The notes: a model not told the origin generated them from the letters alone. DNA of 64,000 nucleotides from Cytophagales bacterium UBA2561 (GCA_002340355.1 DDLX01000013.1:152954-216953), one strand, 5' to 3'; counted from the stretch's first letter, positions 35,689-45,611 are shown. Translations and numbers: made by a program.

Positions 35689-36468
35689 ATGATTAATTTT
35701 CGAGAGATTGTAAAAATTGCTCAACAGGCAGGAGATGCCATTATGAAAGTTTATAATTCGGCTGATATTGGTACAGAATATAAAGCCGATAATTCACCCC
35801 TAACACTTGCTGACAAAGCCTCACATCAAGTTATTTCCGAAGCCTTAACGCAGAAATTTCCTGCAATTCCGCTACTTTCAGAAGAAGGAGAAGAAATAGA
35901 TTACCAAACTCGTAAGAGCTGGGAAAAATATTGGATTATTGATCCTTTGGATGGCACAAAGGAATTTATCAAGCGCAATGGAGAATTCACGGTCAATATT
36001 GCTTTAATTGAAAATAACCGTCCTATCTTGGGAATAATTTATGTTCCTGTTCAGGAGCTTACTTATGTTGGTATTATCGAAAACTCCACAAAAAAAGCCT
36101 TCAAAAAAACAAAAGAAGGAGATTTTTTACCAATTTCAGCTGTAACTCAAAAACGTTCTTCGGCAATTGCAGTCCGAAGCAAGTCTCATCCTTCACCCGA
36201 AGAAGAAATTGTCTTACAAAACTATGGTATTCAGAGATTCATGGCAGTAGGTAGCTCATTGAAATTTTGTATGGTTGCTGAAGGGAAAGCCGATATTTAT
36301 TACCGACAAGGTCCTACAATGGAATGGGATACTGCTGCAGGACAAGCTATTGCCATCGCCGCAGGAGCTGAAGTTTTTAGAGGACAAACTACCGAAAATG
36401 AATTTCTTTATAACAAAAAAAATTTATTAAATAGTAATTTTCTGTGTTTACCAAAATGTTATCTTTAA
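35689..36468 (+). CDS. cysQ: 3'(2'),5'-bisphosphate nucleotidase (CysQ-like)
   Basis: A Mg-dependent, lithium-sensitive phosphatase of the inositol-monophosphatase superfamily, which turns PAP (adenosine 3',5'-bisphosphate, a sulfate-assimilation by-product) into AMP. The metal-binding motifs are LLSEEGEEI (about 63-71), WIIDPLDGTKEFIKRNGEFTVNIALIE (about 84-110) and MEWDTAAGQAIAIAAGAEV (about 209-228). The DGTKEF version is that of CysQ rather than SuhB (DGTxNF). At 259 residues it is full length. It lies 69 bp after an unknown gene on the same strand; no sulfate-assimilation genes are near. Confidence 0.92.
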   Translation: MINFREIVKIAQQAGDAIMKVYNSADIGTEYKADNSPLTLADKASHQVISEALTQKFPAIPLLSEEGEEIDYQTRKSWEKYWIIDPLDGTKEFIKRNGEFTVNIALIENNRPILGIIYVPVQELTYVGIIENSTKKAFKKTKEGDFLPISAVTQKRSSAIAVRSKSHPSPEEEIVLQNYGIQRFMAVGSSLKFCMVAEGKADIYYRQGPTMEWDTAAGQAIAIAAGAEVFRGQTTENEFLYNKKNLLNSNFLCLPKCYL

Positions 36469-36539
36469 ACTAATACTAAAATGGATTAATAAGGTGTGAA
36501 AAACAATGCATACATTAATTTAAATAAAGCCAATAAAAA

Positions 36540-36570
36540 AACTTTCCAAGTTCTGATTGCTTGGAAAGTT
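36540..36570 (-). terminator. Rho-independent terminator of the TPR protein gene
   Basis: A perfect 11-bp stem (AACTTTCCAAG at 36540-36550, CTTGGAAAGTT at 36560-36570) with a 9-nt loop. It is followed on the minus strand by a T run. It lies 27 bp past the stop at 36597. Confidence 0.85.
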
Positions 36571-36596
36571 TATAGTTAAAATAAAAATTTAATTTA

Positions 36597-38057
36597 TTAT
36601 TTAGAAAGGAATACTTTTGGGTAATCTAAAATCAATCGATTCAAAGCTGACTTGATAACTGCACTCTCAGAAGCATCTTTAGGCGTGATGAATTTCTGAT
36701 AATTACTTGAACTTACGCCATGATTGGTATCTTTTTTTGCTCCCATCCCTGAAGTAATATCGAAAGTGGTCTTGCCAATATTTTCAGATTTAATATCGGT
36801 TTCAGGTACCTTGATTTCTACCTCAGTCTTTGATTTAACTAAAGAATCCTTTACGGTTTGAATAGCCTTATTAATACCTGTTATTTTTTCTTCGATTGCT
36901 TCTTTGATTTCAGTAGGCGTTGAAATAGCAGTAATGGTTTCAGCACTCAAATATTCTGTACTAGAAGTTTTCCAACGATACCCTCGATTTTGTGAGTCAA
37001 AAACCTTGATAGTTCGTTTAACGCTATCTTCATAGACACGTACTTTAGTCGCAAAGACAACATTTGAAGTTTTATTAACTACAGCATACATCTTGACATT
37101 GTAATATGATTTACCCTTACTTCGAGTAACATTATAATAATAATAAATATGTTTTCGCTGAACACCATCTGTAAACCAGTTAGGGCTATTTTTAATTAAA
37201 TTAAAATAATAATTCATGCCATCAGGACGTAACCACGAGTTTTGATTAATTGCCATTTTCATGGCTTCAATCTCTTCTTTGTAAGGAGCTTCACCATATA
37301 AGTCTTTTAGAGCTTTGACTCTAAGTTCCTTAATAAGCACTGTTTTCTTACCAGGATTAAATCCTTTTCCGTATTGAATCTGATGATAATAACGTTTAGC
37401 ATCAGCCATATCCGTAAATTTATGCTCTTGGATATACTTTCGCATTTCTATTGTTTTGGGATCATCAGCATATTTTTTGAATTCTTTTCCTGCTGCTGCT
37501 GTCAATTCGGGGGCAATTTCACCTAAATCTGCCAATTCATCTTTTGACAAAGTTTTGAAAACATCCCTTCGTCCATTTACTGCAACTTGATTATCAGGAG
37601 CAATGTTAGCTGCCTTACTGAATGCGACAACTGCACCTACCTTATCTTCTTGTTTTTGAGCAAGTTGGGCTTTTTTCAAGAAATAGTCAGTATTTTTATC
37701 GTCCAAAATGGTCGCACTCTCATAATCTATATAAGCACCATCCTTTTGTCCTTTGGCTTCCTTGGACATAGCACGATAATAATAGGCTTCCGCCATTGTG
37801 GGGTCAAGATCAATGACTCGTGAAAAATCACCAATTGCATTATCAAAATTGTTGAGGTGATAATTCGAGATACCTCGATGGAATAATGCAGGCAAAAAAT
37901 CAGGATTTTCATCTAATGATTTATCAAATAGACGCACTGCATCAGTATAGTTTTTGTCGTCAAAATCTGATTTTCCTTGGTCATAAAAATCCTCTGCTGT
38001 TTGTGCAAATCCATATGCACTTACTAGCATTAACCACATAATGAGTAGTTTCTTCAT
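36597..38057 (-). CDS. Secreted TPR-repeat protein
   Basis: The start at 38057 is chosen over the upstream ATG at 38090 because it gives a clean signal peptide (MKKLLIMWLMLVSAYGFAQ). The 486-residue product has an N-terminal TPR array of about four units (about 20-170; for example AEDFYDQGKSDFDDKNYTDAVRLFDKSLDENPDFLPALFHRGI). The middle part is Tyr-rich (about 190-330) and shows no family I know. The C-terminus is Lys- and Thr-rich. TPR proteins in the Bacteroidota periplasm often act as scaffolds. No partner gene is adjacent. Confidence 0.8.
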   Translation of the reverse strand: MKKLLIMWLMLVSAYGFAQTAEDFYDQGKSDFDDKNYTDAVRLFDKSLDENPDFLPALFHRGISNYHLNNFDNAIGDFSRVIDLDPTMAEAYYYRAMSKEAKGQKDGAYIDYESATILDDKNTDYFLKKAQLAQKQEDKVGAVVAFSKAANIAPDNQVAVNGRRDVFKTLSKDELADLGEIAPELTAAAGKEFKKYADDPKTIEMRKYIQEHKFTDMADAKRYYHQIQYGKGFNPGKKTVLIKELRVKALKDLYGEAPYKEEIEAMKMAINQNSWLRPDGMNYYFNLIKNSPNWFTDGVQRKHIYYYYNVTRSKGKSYYNVKMYAVVNKTSNVVFATKVRVYEDSVKRTIKVFDSQNRGYRWKTSSTEYLSAETITAISTPTEIKEAIEEKITGINKAIQTVKDSLVKSKTEVEIKVPETDIKSENIGKTTFDITSGMGAKKDTNHGVSSSNYQKFITPKDASESAVIKSALNRLILDYPKVFLSK

Positions 38058-38212
38058 ATTTAATTTCGTTTCTTGGTTTTCTTTATTCAATTACGAGCAA
38101 AAATGTTAAATAGTATTCAAAATTGTTTCAAAAACTATACTATACTTTCTTATTTAATAGGAAATTTTGAAAAAATCTAAGCATAAATTTCTAAAAAAAA
38201 GGAAGATAAGAA

Positions 38213-39538
38213 CTAAAAATTATCTTTTTTTGCTTCTCCTTCTTTATTTAATGAAATAGGACCTTTGTATTTGAACCCACGATAAATACTATCGGGTGGA
38301 GCAATCAAATCGTTATCATCATCTGCATGAATATGGATTTGACGTTTCTTTTGAATCAGTAAAGAATAAGTCATTAAAAGCCCTGAAACAGTAATGATGA
38401 AAAACAAAATTTCCATCTGAAAAGCATCTGTTTTAAGTTCGGGTGGTATTGCAAAAAACAACAAAATAGTAATTACACCACGAGGAGCCATATAGACCTG
38501 CAGAGATGTTTCATCTTGTCCAAATATTTGAAATAGAATATAACGAATTATATATAAACTAACTAAAATGAAACTACTAATTAGAATAATTTGAGGCTTA
38601 AAAAGCACTGCAGCTACGATTGAAAAACCAAAAATTACGAAGAAAAAAGTACGTACTACAAAATTGGCTTCGATTGTAACAACTGAGTAATCGTCTCGAA
38701 TTTCTTTGAGTGAAGTTGGATTAATGTATTTACCAAGATAACTTTTAAGTAATAAGTGTCCATTACTCAACACCATTCCAAAAATCAAAATGATAGTTAA
38801 TGATGATAGATTGAGTAATTTCCCAATGGCATATAATAATAAAACGACAGAAATTAACAAGAATAACCGGACATTTGCTTTAGCATTTTGTAATAAAAAA
38901 ATGAGCGTATAACTAGTTATTAGTGAAGTGATTGTAGTTAAAATTAGATTGCTTCCCCACCCCACAGAAGTAGCATTGGTAGTCTCAGAAACTAACAAAA
39001 TATCCTGTAACATAAAGAAGGCTGTAATACCGATAATATCAGAAAAAGCACTTTCATAACGGTGAAAAAGTCGTTGCTCTTTGGTAAACTGGTCAATGTT
39101 GGAAGTAACAATTGAAGCGGATAAAATGGCTAAAGGCATAGCATATAATAAACTTAACTTGAAATTATTTAAACTATCCAAATGATAATAAAAAATACCT
39201 GCAATAGCTAGGGCTGTACCTATTGTACCCAAAAAAGCCATTCCAAAAGATCGTCCAATTTTTGATAAGTTTTGCTGGTCAAATTCTAAATGTAAGGTAG
39301 CATCTAAAATCGTCATAATTAATCCAATGATTCCTAAAATTTCTGGAACAGGGAATAAATTTGGTTCTCCAATTTTTAGGACGTTCATGGCTTGTTTGAC
39401 AATCATTCCTGTCAGAATAAGTAAAACGGCATCAGGAATATTAATTTTCTTAGAGATAGCCTTGTAAATGAAAGATAAGATGATAATTACCGAAGCGGAA
39501 ATAATAAGTGAATAGGGATTGGGTTGGAATTGCTCCAT
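38213..39538 (-). CDS. CPA1-family cation:proton antiporter
   Basis: An integral membrane exchanger with about twelve or thirteen hydrophobic segments over 441 residues, ending in a short acidic cytoplasmic tail. The start at 39538 (MEQFQPNPYSLII) is preferred over the frame's first ATG at 39604, which would add a Cys-rich leader unlike the family. Signature stretches are INIPDAVLLILTGMIVKQ early, IPEILGIIGLIMTILDATLHLEFD and the core SASIVTSNIDQFTKEQ (replacing the classical ND motif), and QVYMAPRGVITILLFFAI near the end. This fits Na+/H+ or K+/H+ exchange. The window also holds an NhaD-type exchanger, so the two may serve different pH ranges. Confidence 0.8.
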   Translation of the reverse strand: MEQFQPNPYSLIISASVIIILSFIYKAISKKINIPDAVLLILTGMIVKQAMNVLKIGEPNLFPVPEILGIIGLIMTILDATLHLEFDQQNLSKIGRSFGMAFLGTIGTALAIAGIFYYHLDSLNNFKLSLLYAMPLAILSASIVTSNIDQFTKEQRLFHRYESAFSDIIGITAFFMLQDILLVSETTNATSVGWGSNLILTTITSLITSYTLIFLLQNAKANVRLFLLISVVLLLYAIGKLLNLSSLTIILIFGMVLSNGHLLLKSYLGKYINPTSLKEIRDDYSVVTIEANFVVRTFFFVIFGFSIVAAVLFKPQIILISSFILVSLYIIRYILFQIFGQDETSLQVYMAPRGVITILLFFAIPPELKTDAFQMEILFFIITVSGLLMTYSLLIQKKRQIHIHADDDNDLIAPPDSIYRGFKYKGPISLNKEGEAKKDNF

Positions 39539-39656
39539 AACAGAATTGCTTAAAGTATTTTGGCATTGATTAGTCTTTGCACAAAAATGGCAAAAGATAA
39601 GCAAAAAAATCGTCTGTCTGGAGTTTTAGCCTCACTTTTACTTGCAAGAAATAAAT

Positions 39657-41426
39657 TTAAGCGACTAATTCTTTGTATTGCATTCGGTGCAGGTCAGCAT
39701 AAAATCCGTTTTTTGCCAAAAGCTCTTGATGAGTTCCTATTTCTTTAATTTCACCTTTGTCCAAAACAATAATTTTATCAGCACTCCGAATTGTAGAAAG
39801 GCGGTGAGCAATTACAATTGAAGTCCGTCCTTCAGTTAGTTTTTGGGTGGCTTTTTGTATAAGTTCTTCTGTTTCAGTATCTACTGAAGAAGTTGCCTCA
39901 TCTAAAATCAATACTGAAGGATTATAAACCATTGCTCGAACAAAAGAAATGAGTTGGCGTTGCCCTACTGAAAGTGTAGAACCTCGTTCCATAACTTTAT
40001 AATCGAAACCTTCGGGAAGACGTTCAATAAATTTTCGTGCGCCAACCAATTCAGCCGCTTCCCATATTTTTTCCTCGCTAATCTCAGCATTATTTAATGT
40101 AATATTTTCTCGAATTGAGCCTGAGAATAAAAAAACATCTTGTAGAACTACACCAATGTGTCTCCGTAAGGCTGAGATTTCGTAATCATGAATTTCAATG
40201 CCATCAACTTCGATTCGCCCTTGATTAATTTCATACAACCGACTTAGTAGATTAATAACCGAAGACTTTCCAGCTCCTGTTGCCCCAACCAAAGCAACTG
40301 TTTCCCCTTTTTTGACTTTAAAAGAGATATCTTTTAAAACATAACTATCTTCATTATAGGCAAAAAAGACATTTTCAAACTTGACATTACCTTCAATGAT
40401 TTGAGGAATAATTTGACCTGTATTTTGAATTTGTTCTTTTTGATCTAGGATATTTAAAATGCGGCTCGAACTCACAATACCCATTTGCAGCGTATTAAAA
40501 CGATCAGCAATCATCCGAATTGGGCGAAAAAACATTCCAATATACATGATAAATGCGATTAATGTTCCAAGTGTCAAGTGTTCGGCTAAAACACTTCGTG
40601 CGCCATACCAAACTAATAATCCCGTTCCAATTGCTCCAATGACTTCAGCCACAGGAAAATAGATAGAATAATACTTTACAGAACGCATATGCGCCTTTCG
40701 GTGTTCTTTATTGATTTCTTCAAATTTTTGATACGATTTATTTTCAGTATTAAAAATCTGGACAATCGCCATTCCTGTAATGTGTTCTTGTACAAAAGTA
40801 TTCAGATTAGAAACGGCTGTTCGAACATCATTAAAAGCAGACTTAATTTTTTCTTTAAAAATATAAGTCGAAACAATTAAAAGAGGAAAAGCCGCAAGAC
40901 TAATGAGGGTTAATTTCCAATCGGTATAAAACATAATACCCAAAATAAAAATTAGTTGTAGAAGGTCGCCAACCATAGCAGCTAAGCCATTCGTAAAAAC
41001 ATTGGAGAGAGTTTCGACATCCGAAATATTTCGAGTAACAAGTCGTCCTATGGGAGTTTTATCATAAAATTTGAGTTGTAAATGGGTCAGATGTGAAAAC
41101 AATTTCATTCGAATATCATGAATAATCTGTTGTCCCAACCAACCTGATAAATAGGTATGTGAAAATTGAACTAATGCCTGCAAAAATGCCAAAACAATCA
41201 TGATGAGAGTCATTTGTATTAGGCTTTCAGCATCGTTTTGTAGGATAGAATTATCTACAGTATATTGAATTAACCAAGGAAGGAGTGGGGCTAAGATTCC
41301 TACCAAAATGGTTAGAAAAATTAAAAGGTAGAATCGTCCAATGTAGGGTTTAACAAATTCAAAAATTCGGAAAAGTATCTGTTTATCAAATATTTCTTTG
41401 GCGTTGTGTGTTTCTTTTTTTGCCAT
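39657..41426 (-). CDS. ABC transporter, fused permease and ATPase (MsbA/LmrA-like exporter)
   Basis: A half-transporter of 589 residues that works as a homo- or heterodimer in the inner membrane. Six membrane helices occupy about 20-310, with coupling elements such as FYDKTPIGRLVTRNISDVETL. The ATPase domain (about 340-580) has Walker A GATGAGKSS, a Q-loop (VLQDVFLFSGSIRENI), signature TLSVGQRQLISFVRA, Walker B SVLILDEATSSVD and the switch His in IVIAHRLSTIRSAD. It resembles exporters of lipids (lipid A core) or drugs; the substrate cannot be told from sequence. No second half-transporter is adjacent, so a homodimer is likely. Confidence 0.92.
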   Translation of the reverse strand: MAKKETHNAKEIFDKQILFRIFEFVKPYIGRFYLLIFLTILVGILAPLLPWLIQYTVDNSILQNDAESLIQMTLIMIVLAFLQALVQFSHTYLSGWLGQQIIHDIRMKLFSHLTHLQLKFYDKTPIGRLVTRNISDVETLSNVFTNGLAAMVGDLLQLIFILGIMFYTDWKLTLISLAAFPLLIVSTYIFKEKIKSAFNDVRTAVSNLNTFVQEHITGMAIVQIFNTENKSYQKFEEINKEHRKAHMRSVKYYSIYFPVAEVIGAIGTGLLVWYGARSVLAEHLTLGTLIAFIMYIGMFFRPIRMIADRFNTLQMGIVSSSRILNILDQKEQIQNTGQIIPQIIEGNVKFENVFFAYNEDSYVLKDISFKVKKGETVALVGATGAGKSSVINLLSRLYEINQGRIEVDGIEIHDYEISALRRHIGVVLQDVFLFSGSIRENITLNNAEISEEKIWEAAELVGARKFIERLPEGFDYKVMERGSTLSVGQRQLISFVRAMVYNPSVLILDEATSSVDTETEELIQKATQKLTEGRTSIVIAHRLSTIRSADKIIVLDKGEIKEIGTHQELLAKNGFYADLHRMQYKELVA

Positions 41427-41681
41427 TACTGAGTAGATTAGTTTGGATTAATTCCTTGATAATGAGCTAACTATCAAGAATAATTTTAAATGAATTTAGT
41501 GTTCAGAATCAGATCATCAATATATCATTAAAATTACGTTTCCATAACTACTATAATGTGATTTAGGTTTATTGAAGGTGTGAAACCTCTCAAAATAGTT
41601 TGTAAAAGACAACCAAAGAAGAAAATGAATAGAAGGAAAGAAGCTGTTGGAAAAGAAAAATAAGCCAACTATTCCTAAAAA

Positions 41682-41993
41682 TTAGAATGCCTTGCAATTA
41701 TTAATACAACCAATAATATTTGTGATAGTGCGATCGGTCAAAAAATAATGAATTGACTTTCCTACTCGTTCAGTATCTACTACACCTTTGTCTCGTAAGT
41801 TTGCTAAATGGTGAGATAAAAGGGATTGTTCAATTTGTAAAATTTCTTGCATACTCGAAACCGACATTTTGCCCGACTGGTCAAGAAGGTCAATGATGCT
41901 AATGCGAATAGGATGAGCAACTGCTTTCAAGACGTAAGCCGCACGGCGGAGACGCTTTGGGGCAATGCGAATTTGATAAACTTCTGTAACCAT
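41682..41993 (-). CDS. ArsR/SmtB-family transcriptional regulator
   Basis: A 103-residue winged-helix repressor. The fold is clear: AAYVLKAVAHPIRISIIDLLDQSGKMSVSSMQEILQIEQSLLSHHLANLRDKGVVDTERVGKSIHYFLTD, with the recognition helix at SLLSHHLANL. No metal-binding ELCVCDL motif is present in helix alpha3; the only cysteines are in the C-terminal tail (GCINNCKAF), so metal sensing is not assured. No metal efflux gene is adjacent. It has its own -7 box, and the target is unknown. Confidence 0.88.
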   Translation of the reverse strand: MVTEVYQIRIAPKRLRRAAYVLKAVAHPIRISIIDLLDQSGKMSVSSMQEILQIEQSLLSHHLANLRDKGVVDTERVGKSIHYFLTDRTITNIIGCINNCKAF

Positions 41994-42023
41994 TATTTTC
42001 GTATTTAATTATTGTTTTAATTG

Positions 42024-42031
42024 CAAAAATA
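42024..42031 (-). promoter_or_regulatory. -7 promoter box (TATTTTTG) of the ArsR-family gene
   Basis: An exact TAnnTTTG match on the minus strand, 31 bp before the ATG. The predicted leader is about 24 nt, so an autorepressor site could lie close by; no clear operator palindrome is seen. Confidence 0.5.
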
Positions 42032-42129
42032 TGAAGATTTTCTCATTAAATAAAATCTATCCTAACTTTACAGTCTTCAAAGCAGAAGTAAACACTTGGT
42101 AATCAATTTTTATATAAGTTAATAGGAGA

Positions 42130-43197
42130 TTAGTCTCGGTGTAATTCAATAAAATTGATAATTTCAGCATTAAAATTTTCAGGCTCGTTTGCCATTGGTG
42201 AATGAGCTGATTTTTCAAAAATAACTAACTTTTTAGAGGCTGATCCAATTTTTTCATATGCTGAATAGCCCAAGTCAACAGGGACAACAAAATCCCATCG
42301 TCCCCAAAGTAATAAGGTTGGAATTTTAATCTTATGTAATTCATCAGTTAGAGAAATGGTTTCCAATCCCTTCTCAACCAAAATATTTTGAGTGGAGATT
42401 CCTGTGATTAAAGAAGTGAGGCTATTGGTTTGTGAAGTTAATGCAGAAAATGTTTCAGCAAAACTTAATTTATTATCTGGAGTATTAATTAAATCAGCCT
42501 TTTCAAGATGATCTTCGGCATTGTGAGCTACACTATTCAAATCACCAAAAGCATCCATCTCTTCTTTTGTAGTATCTACTTTAGAAGCTGTTTTTTGAGC
42601 ATCTAACCAAAAATTAGAACTATTACCTTGAGCAATTTGTTGATTCCCAATTTCATGAATCATTCGAACCAATGCGCGATTCAATTGTGGAATATCATGT
42701 GCTCCATCCACTTCAATCCAGCCCTTGAAAAGATGTTGTTTTTCTGTAATCATAACTGCACTTCCAAGTGTTCCGCCCCAACTATGTCCCATAATAAATA
42801 ATTGACTATCAGAGCCATATTTGTGTTTAAGGACTCTAGCTAATGCTCCAACATCTTTAACCATTTCTTCCACTGAAACATCATCTTTTGAATAATGTCC
42901 TTGTGACATACCCTGTCCTCGTTGATCATAATAAACAAGGGCGTAATGTTTTTCTAATTTTTTAGCAAAATCTAAAAGTCGGTAGGTGAATCCATCTCCT
43001 CCAGGACCGCCGTGCAAAATAATTAGAAAGATTTTATCTGAACCATTGCCAAAAATTCGGGCAGGCATATCTGCACCATTTCGGCGAACATAAATTGTTT
43101 CACTTAAATCAGATAATTGTTCATTTCCACATGATGAAATCCAAAGCGGAAATGTAATTAATAGTTTGATTATCAGTATATTAAATTTGTTTTCCAT
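42130..43197 (-). CDS. Alpha/beta hydrolase lipoprotein (proline-iminopeptidase-like)
   Basis: A 355-residue hydrolase with lipoprotein signal MENKFNILIIKLLITFPLWISSC (Cys23), so it is anchored in the envelope. The motifs are LHGGPGGDGFTYRLL with YYDQRGQGMSQG, as in proline iminopeptidases, nucleophile elbow MGHSWGGTLG, late Asp in LWGRWDFVVPV and His in SAHSPMANEPENF. The proline iminopeptidase family carries exactly this HGGPG and DQRG pair. The substrate is not determined and could be a peptide or an ester. It begins 13 bp after the stop of the barrel-like protein gene, so the two are co-transcribed. Confidence 0.87.
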   Translation of the reverse strand: MENKFNILIIKLLITFPLWISSCGNEQLSDLSETIYVRRNGADMPARIFGNGSDKIFLIILHGGPGGDGFTYRLLDFAKKLEKHYALVYYDQRGQGMSQGHYSKDDVSVEEMVKDVGALARVLKHKYGSDSQLFIMGHSWGGTLGSAVMITEKQHLFKGWIEVDGAHDIPQLNRALVRMIHEIGNQQIAQGNSSNFWLDAQKTASKVDTTKEEMDAFGDLNSVAHNAEDHLEKADLINTPDNKLSFAETFSALTSQTNSLTSLITGISTQNILVEKGLETISLTDELHKIKIPTLLLWGRWDFVVPVDLGYSAYEKIGSASKKLVIFEKSAHSPMANEPENFNAEIINFIELHRD

Positions 43198-43210
43198 GAT
43201 ATTTATTGGC

Positions 43211-43924
43211 TTATTTTATCCATTTATCAAATTTGAAACGATAGCCTATTTGCAAATTGAGCAAGGGCATTATGGTGGTGTTATAAGGCATCAAAAACAA
43301 TGTATTGACGGAAAAGAAAGACGCATGATTTGGGTTTTTGCGCCATGAGCGTTCTAAACCAAACTCAAAATAAGGATAAAAATAAATGCGTCCTGGTAAG
43401 AAGACTTTTTTAACTTTATCATCTGTAACTTTGTATGTTTCAGGAAGAAAAGACCGATAAATACCCATTCCTGTACCAAGATGCCATCGTTTGATCGTTC
43501 TCTTGTAAGATTTCGAACGACTTTTGCGAAATTTAAGACCACCATCGACAAATAATGCGCCATAATGTCGAGGATGCATATAAAATCCAATTCCTGTAGT
43601 GGGAACTAACTCTCGGCTTTTAGAAAGGGTAAATTCTCCTTTTCGTTTTTTAGACTTGAGCTTGTGTTTATGTTTTACTTTCCATTTCTTTTCAAGATTA
43701 GTGCGAAGCCCTGGGTGAAACACCATATTTCCAAAATATGAAATAGTTAAGGAATAATTTGCATCACCTGTAATTTGTGTTGCTTTTGTGGAATCAACGG
43801 CATCTAATTTATAATCAGATTGTAAACTATCAATACTAGTAGTTTGTGAATAAACTAGAAATGGAAAACAGTAACATAAAATCCATAACGTATAGTTTAG
43901 CTTTTGCTTCAATAAATGAGTCAT
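43211..43924 (-). CDS. Predicted outer-membrane beta-barrel-like protein
   Basis: The start at 43924 is preferred because it gives a signal peptide (MTHLLKQKLNYTLWILCYCFPFLVYSQ); the frame also opens at 43963. The 237-residue product is aromatic- and Lys-rich. It has alternating stretches typical of membrane strands: YSLTISYFGNMVFHPGLRTNLEKKW, GIGFYMHPRHYGALFVDGGLKFR, and the end LLNLQIGYRFKFDKWIK. Families with such ends include small Bacteroidota barrels, but I cannot name this one. The gene is upstream of and co-transcribed with the hydrolase lipoprotein. Confidence 0.65.
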   Translation of the reverse strand: MTHLLKQKLNYTLWILCYCFPFLVYSQTTSIDSLQSDYKLDAVDSTKATQITGDANYSLTISYFGNMVFHPGLRTNLEKKWKVKHKHKLKSKKRKGEFTLSKSRELVPTTGIGFYMHPRHYGALFVDGGLKFRKSRSKSYKRTIKRWHLGTGMGIYRSFLPETYKVTDDKVKKVFLPGRIYFYPYFEFGLERSWRKNPNHASFFSVNTLFLMPYNTTIMPLLNLQIGYRFKFDKWIK

Positions 43925-44277
43925 TTTACAGTTAGTTTTTGATATAGATACTAAAGATGGCAAAAAGGTTGTTTGTTAGATGAATATTTAATAATAAAAC
44001 TATATAAAATATTGATAATCAGGAATATATTACTGAGTTTTAATATTCTTATAAAAAATTGCTTGATTGAAATATGTTTGTCAATCTTGGAAAGATTGAG
44101 TTAAAAAAAAGACTTAATTTAATGTCAAGGGCATCTTGGACTAATGTTAAATTTCAAATATTTTGTCGAAAACTGTAGGAAAAACCAAGATTCGCTTCCT
44201 AGTTGTTTACTTTTGCGAAAATTATATATATATATCGTCTTTATCAATTATCTCTACTCAATTACATTTACTAGAAT
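43925..44277. other. Non-coding intergenic region (353 bp) before thyA
   Basis: AT-rich divergent intergenic space. It should hold promoters for the barrel-like protein (minus) and thyA (plus). A -7 box for thyA is at 44208-44215, followed by an (AT)n run near 44224-44234. Nothing else stands out. Confidence 0.4.
44208..44215 (+). promoter_or_regulatory. -7 promoter box (TACTTTTG) of thyA
   Basis: An exact match to TAnnTTTG, 62 bp before the ATG of thyA. No -33 TTTG is seen at 19-23 bp upstream, so support is partial. Confidence 0.45.
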
Positions 44278-45081
44278 ATGCAATCTTATCTGGAGTTGGT
44301 GCGGAAAATTCGTGCTGAAGGTATTCAAAAAGAAGATCGTACAGGGACGGGGACACTTAGTATTTTTGGGCATCAAATGCGGTTTGATTTACAGGAAGGT
44401 TTTCCATTAGTGACCACTAAAAAAATTCATTTGAAATCTATAATTTATGAATTACTTTGGTTTTTGAGAGGAGATACTAATATACAGTTCTTACAAGAAA
44501 ATGGGGTGAGAATTTGGAATGAGTGGGCTGATAAAAATGGAGAGTTGGGACCTGTCTATGGAAAACAATGGCGTTCTTGGCAAGCTCCTGATGGTAAAAC
44601 CATTGACCAACTTAGTGAATTGATGAATCAATTGAAAACCAATCCTTCATCACGACGGTTAATTGTAAGTGCATGGAATCCAGCCGACGTAGAAAATATG
44701 GCATTGCCACCATGTCATACACTTTTCCAGTTTTATGTTTCAGATGGAAAATTATCTTGTCAACTTTATCAACGAAGTGCTGATGTTTTTTTAGGAGTTC
44801 CATTTAATATTGCTTCTTATGCTTTATTAACTATGATGGTTGCATACATTTCGAAGCTGGAATTGGGAGACTTTGTACATACGTTTGGCGATGCTCATTT
44901 GTACTTAAATCATTTAGAACAAGTTGATTTACAATTAAATAGAAAATCTAAATCCTTGCCTAAAATGTTGATAAATGTGTCAGAGCGAAATATTTCGTCA
45001 TTATTTGATTTTGAATACTCTGATTTTAAGTTAATTAATTATAATCCGCATCCGCATATCAAGGCAGAAGTAGCGGTTTAA
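44278..45081 (+). CDS. thyA: Thymidylate synthase
   Basis: Converts dUMP to dTMP with methylene-tetrahydrofolate. Textbook motifs are DRTGTGTLSIFGHQMRFDLQEGFPLVTTKK, the catalytic Cys146 in ALPPCHTLFQFYV, and the RSADVFLGVPFNIASYALL and HLYLNHLEQVDLQL blocks. The alignment length (267 residues) is normal, and the Cys position equals that of E. coli ThyA. folA (dihydrofolate reductase), its common partner, is not next to it. The next gene, 47 bp away, encodes a small membrane protein. Confidence 0.97.
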   Translation: MQSYLELVRKIRAEGIQKEDRTGTGTLSIFGHQMRFDLQEGFPLVTTKKIHLKSIIYELLWFLRGDTNIQFLQENGVRIWNEWADKNGELGPVYGKQWRSWQAPDGKTIDQLSELMNQLKTNPSSRRLIVSAWNPADVENMALPPCHTLFQFYVSDGKLSCQLYQRSADVFLGVPFNIASYALLTMMVAYISKLELGDFVHTFGDAHLYLNHLEQVDLQLNRKSKSLPKMLINVSERNISSLFDFEYSDFKLINYNPHPHIKAEVAV

Positions 45082-45128
45082 ATTACAAATTATTATTATT
45101 TAGTCTTTGCTCATTTAATTTTTCAAAT

Positions 45129-45611
45129 ATGGGAATTATTAGAATAATTTGGATTTTGTCGATGTTAGCATTTTTAGCTGTACTGCTCTCAACATTAGTC
45201 TATTTACCATTAAATTTGGATGTACTAGGAATAAATTTAAGTCGAGATGTATACTTTTTTAGTTGGCTATCTTTAATTACTTTTTTCAATTCTTTAATTC
45301 TGATAATCACACGATTAGTGCGTGGTATTCCTGCTTCTATCATTCCTATGCCTGCTCGTGAATTTTGGATGGCTTCACGTTCCAATTTAGAATTATTTCA
45401 TGCTCATTTTTCATATTGGTTGCGTGGCATTGCACTAGGGCTTAACTTATGCTTTGTTGTACTTGCTTTTACGGTTTATACTTTTTATGACCCCTATGTA
45501 AATACGAATACTTTGCCTTTTATTTTAGGACTACTAGGCTTAACTTTTGCTTGGTTGATAGCATATTTTCCACTTTTTTCTTTTTTAGCTAAAGATTTGG
45601 CGGAAGAATAA
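45129..45611 (+). CDS. Hypothetical membrane protein with four helices
   Basis: A 160-residue protein with four hydrophobic segments (about 5-25, 42-62, 98-118 and 128-150). A conserved-looking amphipathic stretch between helices two and three reads IPMPAREFWMASRSNLELFHAHFSYWLRG; it contains two His and probably faces one side. The start gives MGIIRIIWILSMLAFLAVLL, a plausible insertion signal. No family is recognised and no catalytic motif is seen. It follows thyA by 47 bp on the same strand, so it is probably on the thyA transcript. Confidence 0.75.
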   Translation: MGIIRIIWILSMLAFLAVLLSTLVYLPLNLDVLGINLSRDVYFFSWLSLITFFNSLILIITRLVRGIPASIIPMPAREFWMASRSNLELFHAHFSYWLRGIALGLNLCFVVLAFTVYTFYDPYVNTNTLPFILGLLGLTFAWLIAYFPLFSFLAKDLAEE